From assembly GCA_002482845.1 (NCBI GenBank), contig DLGT01000096.1, positions 62,001-126,000 on the forward strand: a stretch of 64,000 nt of DNA, written 5' to 3'. A program made the translations under genes and the position numbers. The notes under the pieces are model-generated. The model saw only the letters and a list, made by a program, of their open reading frames with translations. It searched no databases and was not told the origin of the DNA. Below, piece after piece: positions 61,716 to 64,000 of this stretch. The first letter of the stretch is position 1, and each line of letters opens with the position of its first letter. Origin of the DNA: Saprospiraceae bacterium UBA7687. Its GTDB lineage: Bacteria > Bacteroidota > Bacteroidia > Chitinophagales > Saprospiraceae.

Positions 61716-62351
61716 TTATGTCTTATTTAGTTCCACTGCTTGTCGCTTCCATGTTCGATATCCAGCCCATGCCATGGCAAGAAAAAGTACATACATAGCA
61801 GTAAAAAGCATAAATCCTTTGTAGAAATTGAGTGGTATAGCTACAATGTTTGACACAATCCAAGCCAACCAATTTTCTACTTTTCTCGCAGCCATCCACC
61901 ACATTGCAGTTAATGCAGTGGCAGATACCATTGCATCTAAAATCGGAGTATCACTATTAGTAAATTTAAGAAGCATAAAGTAGATTATTGCCCAACCAAC
62001 GATGCATCCTATGACACCGTATAAAAGTTCGGATTTTCTGCACCAAGTGATCTTGTAAACAAATGCCTTATTTTGATCTACTTTTGACCAGTTGTACCAA
62101 CCATATAAACTCATAATGAAATAGTAAATATTGAGTACTCCGTCAGCATACAAAGGAGGATTTGATATGAAAAAATATACCCAAGCTGCCAATAATACAC
62201 CCATTATTCCAGTAGGGTAAACCAATATATTGTTTTTTCTAGCATACCAAACACTTGCAATCTGAAGTACCGTACTTAGCCATTCTTGCCACCTAAGGTA
62301 TTGAATATCAGTTAAAAATTTCTCTTGAAGCCCGCTAAAAATATCTATCAT
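61716..62351 (-). CDS. pnuC: Nicotinamide riboside transporter PnuC
   Basis: 211 residues with about seven membrane helices. The motifs WQEWLSTVLQIASVWYARKN, NILVYPTGIMGVLLAAWVYF and NIYYFIMSLYGWYNWSK are typical of PnuC, as is the W-x-V-N-x2-A-I-P end region (IVSNIVAIPLNFYKGFML). It imports nicotinamide riboside for NAD synthesis by facilitated diffusion. Its start overlaps the lpxB stop by 4 nt, so it is the last gene of the surE-lpxB operon. No riboswitch is seen. Confidence 0.9.
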   Translation of the reverse strand: MIDIFSGLQEKFLTDIQYLRWQEWLSTVLQIASVWYARKNNILVYPTGIMGVLLAAWVYFFISNPPLYADGVLNIYYFIMSLYGWYNWSKVDQNKAFVYKITWCRKSELLYGVIGCIVGWAIIYFMLLKFTNSDTPILDAMVSATALTAMWWMAARKVENWLAWIVSNIVAIPLNFYKGFMLFTAMYVLFLAMAWAGYRTWKRQAVELNKT

Positions 62352-63454
62352 GTAGTCAATAATTGATAGATTTCAGAAGCTGCACGATCAGAAGCACCTT
62401 TGTTGCCCAACATGACTTTTAATTCATCATACCCATTTTTTATGGCAGATTTATTTTTTTGTAAAATGTCAAGTTGCGGTAATATATTTTCCTTTGTTAG
62501 ATCATTTTGAATGAGTTCTTTTACAATTTCTTTATCCGCAATAAGGTTGACCAAAGAGATGTATTTTAAGTCAACAAGCTGTTTAGCTATCAAATAAGAA
62601 ATAGCATTGCCTTTGTAACAAACGATCTGAGGTACACTAAAAAGCGCTGTCTCCAAGGTAGCTGTACCGCTACTAACTAATGCAAAGTCAGCAAAAGAAA
62701 GGATATCATAAGTTCGATCTTTAATAAGGTGTACTGTAGTATTTAAGCTATATTTTGAAATAATTTGTTGATAAAAGTCAGGTTCTATTGCTGATGCGCC
62801 TGCAATAATGACGGTCATTTCACTTTTTTGGATGGCTTCGAGCATGATGGGCAACATCACTGATATCTCTTGTTTTCTACTGCCAGGAAGTAGCGAAATG
62901 ATCGGTTTAGATTTGTTTATATTTGAAAGAAAATCATCATTAGGCTCGAATTTTTCAATCGCATCTAACAGTGGATGACCCACATAAACGGATTCGAAAC
63001 CATATTTTTTGAAGAAATCAGCTTCGAATGGGAGTATGACAAGTAGTTTGTCGGTATATTTTCCTAAATCGTACACCCTGCTTTTGTGCCAAGCCCAAAC
63101 TTGTGGTGTGATGTAGTAAACAACTTTTATACCTTGGTTTTTTGCCCATTTAGCCATGCGTAGATTAAAACCGGGATAGTCAATTAAGACAAGTACATCA
63201 GGTTGATAAGCTAGGATATCTTTTTTACAAGTCTTTAGAAAACCTAGGATAGTTCTTAGGTTTTTTACAACTTCTAGGAAACCCATAAATGCCATGTTGC
63301 GATAATGGGTCACTAAATGTCCACCTTCTGAAAGCATTTTGTCTCCACCCCAAAACCTAAATTGAGCATTGACATCTTTTTTTTTCAAACTAGACATCAG
63401 ATTTGACCCATGAAGATCTCCAGAAGCTTCTCCAGCTATGATGTAATACTTCAT
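62348..63454 (-). CDS. lpxB: Lipid-A-disaccharide synthase
   Basis: 368 residues, normal for LpxB. Start KYYIIAGEASGDLHGSNLMS, then FRFWGGDKMLSEGG, GFLEVVKNLRTIL, the acceptor region VLIDYPGFNLRMAKWAK and VYYITPQVWAWHKSRV, followed by ISLLPGSRKQEISVMLP and the donor site VSSGTATLETALFSVPQIVC. It joins UDP-diacylglucosamine with lipid X to make the lipid A disaccharide, confirming a Gram-negative envelope. It lies in an operon after surE and a small membrane protein. Confidence 0.93.
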   Translation of the reverse strand: MKYYIIAGEASGDLHGSNLMSSLKKKDVNAQFRFWGGDKMLSEGGHLVTHYRNMAFMGFLEVVKNLRTILGFLKTCKKDILAYQPDVLVLIDYPGFNLRMAKWAKNQGIKVVYYITPQVWAWHKSRVYDLGKYTDKLLVILPFEADFFKKYGFESVYVGHPLLDAIEKFEPNDDFLSNINKSKPIISLLPGSRKQEISVMLPIMLEAIQKSEMTVIIAGASAIEPDFYQQIISKYSLNTTVHLIKDRTYDILSFADFALVSSGTATLETALFSVPQIVCYKGNAISYLIAKQLVDLKYISLVNLIADKEIVKELIQNDLTKENILPQLDILQKNKSAIKNGYDELKVMLGNKGASDRAASEIYQLLTT

Positions 63455-63462
63455 TTAATATT

Positions 63463-63768
63463 TTATCCGATTAATCCAGCTCCAAATTTATAAACCCATG
63501 CAGCAACATAAATTAATGTCGGGAATACAATGCCTCTCATTGTTTGGTCCCATCTTCTGTTTTTAGCAATATTGAATGGAATCAAATTCCAGCAGATACC
63601 AATTAAAACTAAAGTACGAAATCTTCTCTCGGCTGTAGATGCACTAACTTCTGCCATCCAACCCATACTAGTAGGTAATTCAAAGATAAATTCTACTACT
63701 ACAAATCCCAATACGGGTACAATCACGCCAAGCAAAATTCCAAAGATTACAGAATCACGTTCTATCAT
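63463..63768 (-). CDS. Small membrane protein between surE and lpxB
   Basis: 101 residues with two or three membrane helices (VIFGILLGVIVPVLGFVVVE near 8-27; LVLIGICWNLIPFNIA; IVFPTLIYVAAWVYKFGAGL). A conserved-looking central segment (RRFRTLVLIGICWNLIPFN, AKNRRWDQTMRG) is often seen in this position in Bacteroidota operons. No function is known. Its ATG is 1 nt after the surE stop, and lpxB starts 8 nt after its own stop. Confidence 0.7.
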   Translation of the reverse strand: MIERDSVIFGILLGVIVPVLGFVVVEFIFELPTSMGWMAEVSASTAERRFRTLVLIGICWNLIPFNIAKNRRWDQTMRGIVFPTLIYVAAWVYKFGAGLIG

Positions 63769-63769
63769 A

Positions 63770-64000
63770 TTATATATTTTCTAAATATTTAAGATTTTTA
63801 ATTTGAGCATAATGTGTTAAATCATGTCCTGATGGAACGATAGACACATAATTGTTTTTAAGTGCATTTATATCGTTGTCTAAGTCATCGTTTTCATAAG
63901 AAACAAACTTCCCTGTCAACCAATAGTATTTTTCTCCCCTAGGATCTATTCCTTCTTGAAATTCTTCTACCCAAGTACCATTACCTTGTCTACAAACTTT
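63770..64000 (-). CDS. surE: 5'/3'-nucleotidase SurE, C-terminal part (cut by window edge)
   Basis: 76 residues to the stop are encoded; the start lies beyond the right edge. The end matches SurE: VEEFQEGIDPRGEKYYWLTG, then DDLDNDINALKNNYVSIVPS and GHDLTHYAQIKNL. SurE is a metal-dependent nucleoside monophosphatase linked to stationary-phase survival. It is the first gene of the operon in this window, followed by the small membrane protein, lpxB and pnuC. Confidence 0.9.
   Translation of the reverse strand, partial: KVCRQGNGTWVEEFQEGIDPRGEKYYWLTGKFVSYENDDLDNDINALKNNYVSIVPSGHDLTHYAQIKNLKYLENI

Noticed and set aside
1..64000. tRNA, rRNA, riboswitch or replication origin
   Set aside because: No cloverleaf, rRNA stretch, conserved riboswitch core or DnaA-box cluster was recognised by eye on either strand.

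Overview
The window is AT-rich DNA from a member of the Bacteroidota. The evidence is promoter -7 boxes of the TAnnTTTG type, four proteins ending in type IX secretion (T9SS) sorting domains, HisKA_2 kinases with TPR sensors, PorT-like outer-membrane proteins and a RecQ with a C-terminal HTH. Gene content fits the Saprospirales/Chitinophagales side of the phylum, but I cannot fix the genus. No rRNA, tRNA, transposase, integrase or CRISPR array was seen.

Layout. 1-10.4 kb: secreted proteins (a CotH/lamin-tail protein cut by the left edge, a 2068-residue PKD-rich adhesin, an exported OB-fold protein, an LRR-like T9SS protein) and a repeat-filled gap. 10.5-18.3 kb: accessory island on the minus strand, with an ATPase/putative nuclease pair followed by five unrelated single genes, each with a copy of the same repeat just downstream (26-bp invariant core). 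18.4-23.4 kb: di-heme peroxidase and DoxX-like genes divergent around a CRP-type operator, a Crp/Fnr regulator, a GNAT enzyme and small proteins. 23.5-41.1 kb: a LytTR regulator and two paralogous TPR-kinase/LuxR-regulator pairs in opposite orientation, surrounding and flanked by many secreted proteins. 41.1-43.8 kb: ECF sigma factor, anti-sigma-like protein and outer-membrane barrel. 43.9-49.3 kb: aspartokinase, divergent from a sodium-pump decarboxylase operon and a LOG-family gene. 49.4-57.6 kb: M1 and subtilisin-like peptidases, CPBP protease, small membrane proteins, lspA. 57.7-64 kb: recQ, a Xre/RES toxin-antitoxin pair, deoD, and the surE-(membrane protein)-lpxB-pnuC operon running in from the right edge.

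The strongest new observation is a shared promoter design. A 16-bp near-palindrome, left half TCACCT (or a TAC/TCA variant), four bases, then RGRTGA, lies with its centre 30.5 bp before the first base of a TAnnTTTG-type box at seven promoters (one box is GACCTTTG), and 31.5 bp at an eighth with a weaker box. This equals about -41.5, the class II activator position. The promoters drive the LytTR gene, both kinase/regulator operons and five secreted or outer-membrane genes or operons, and one copy serves two divergent promoters. This suggests one regulon linking these signalling genes to surface proteins.

The second is the gene-repeat array at 12.4-17.7 kb. Each repeat also encodes the same C-terminal peptide tail, so the array looks like cassette insertion or recombination at the 3' end of an older gene. 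Several start codons were moved downstream because the longest open frame begins inside or upstream of the -7 box.
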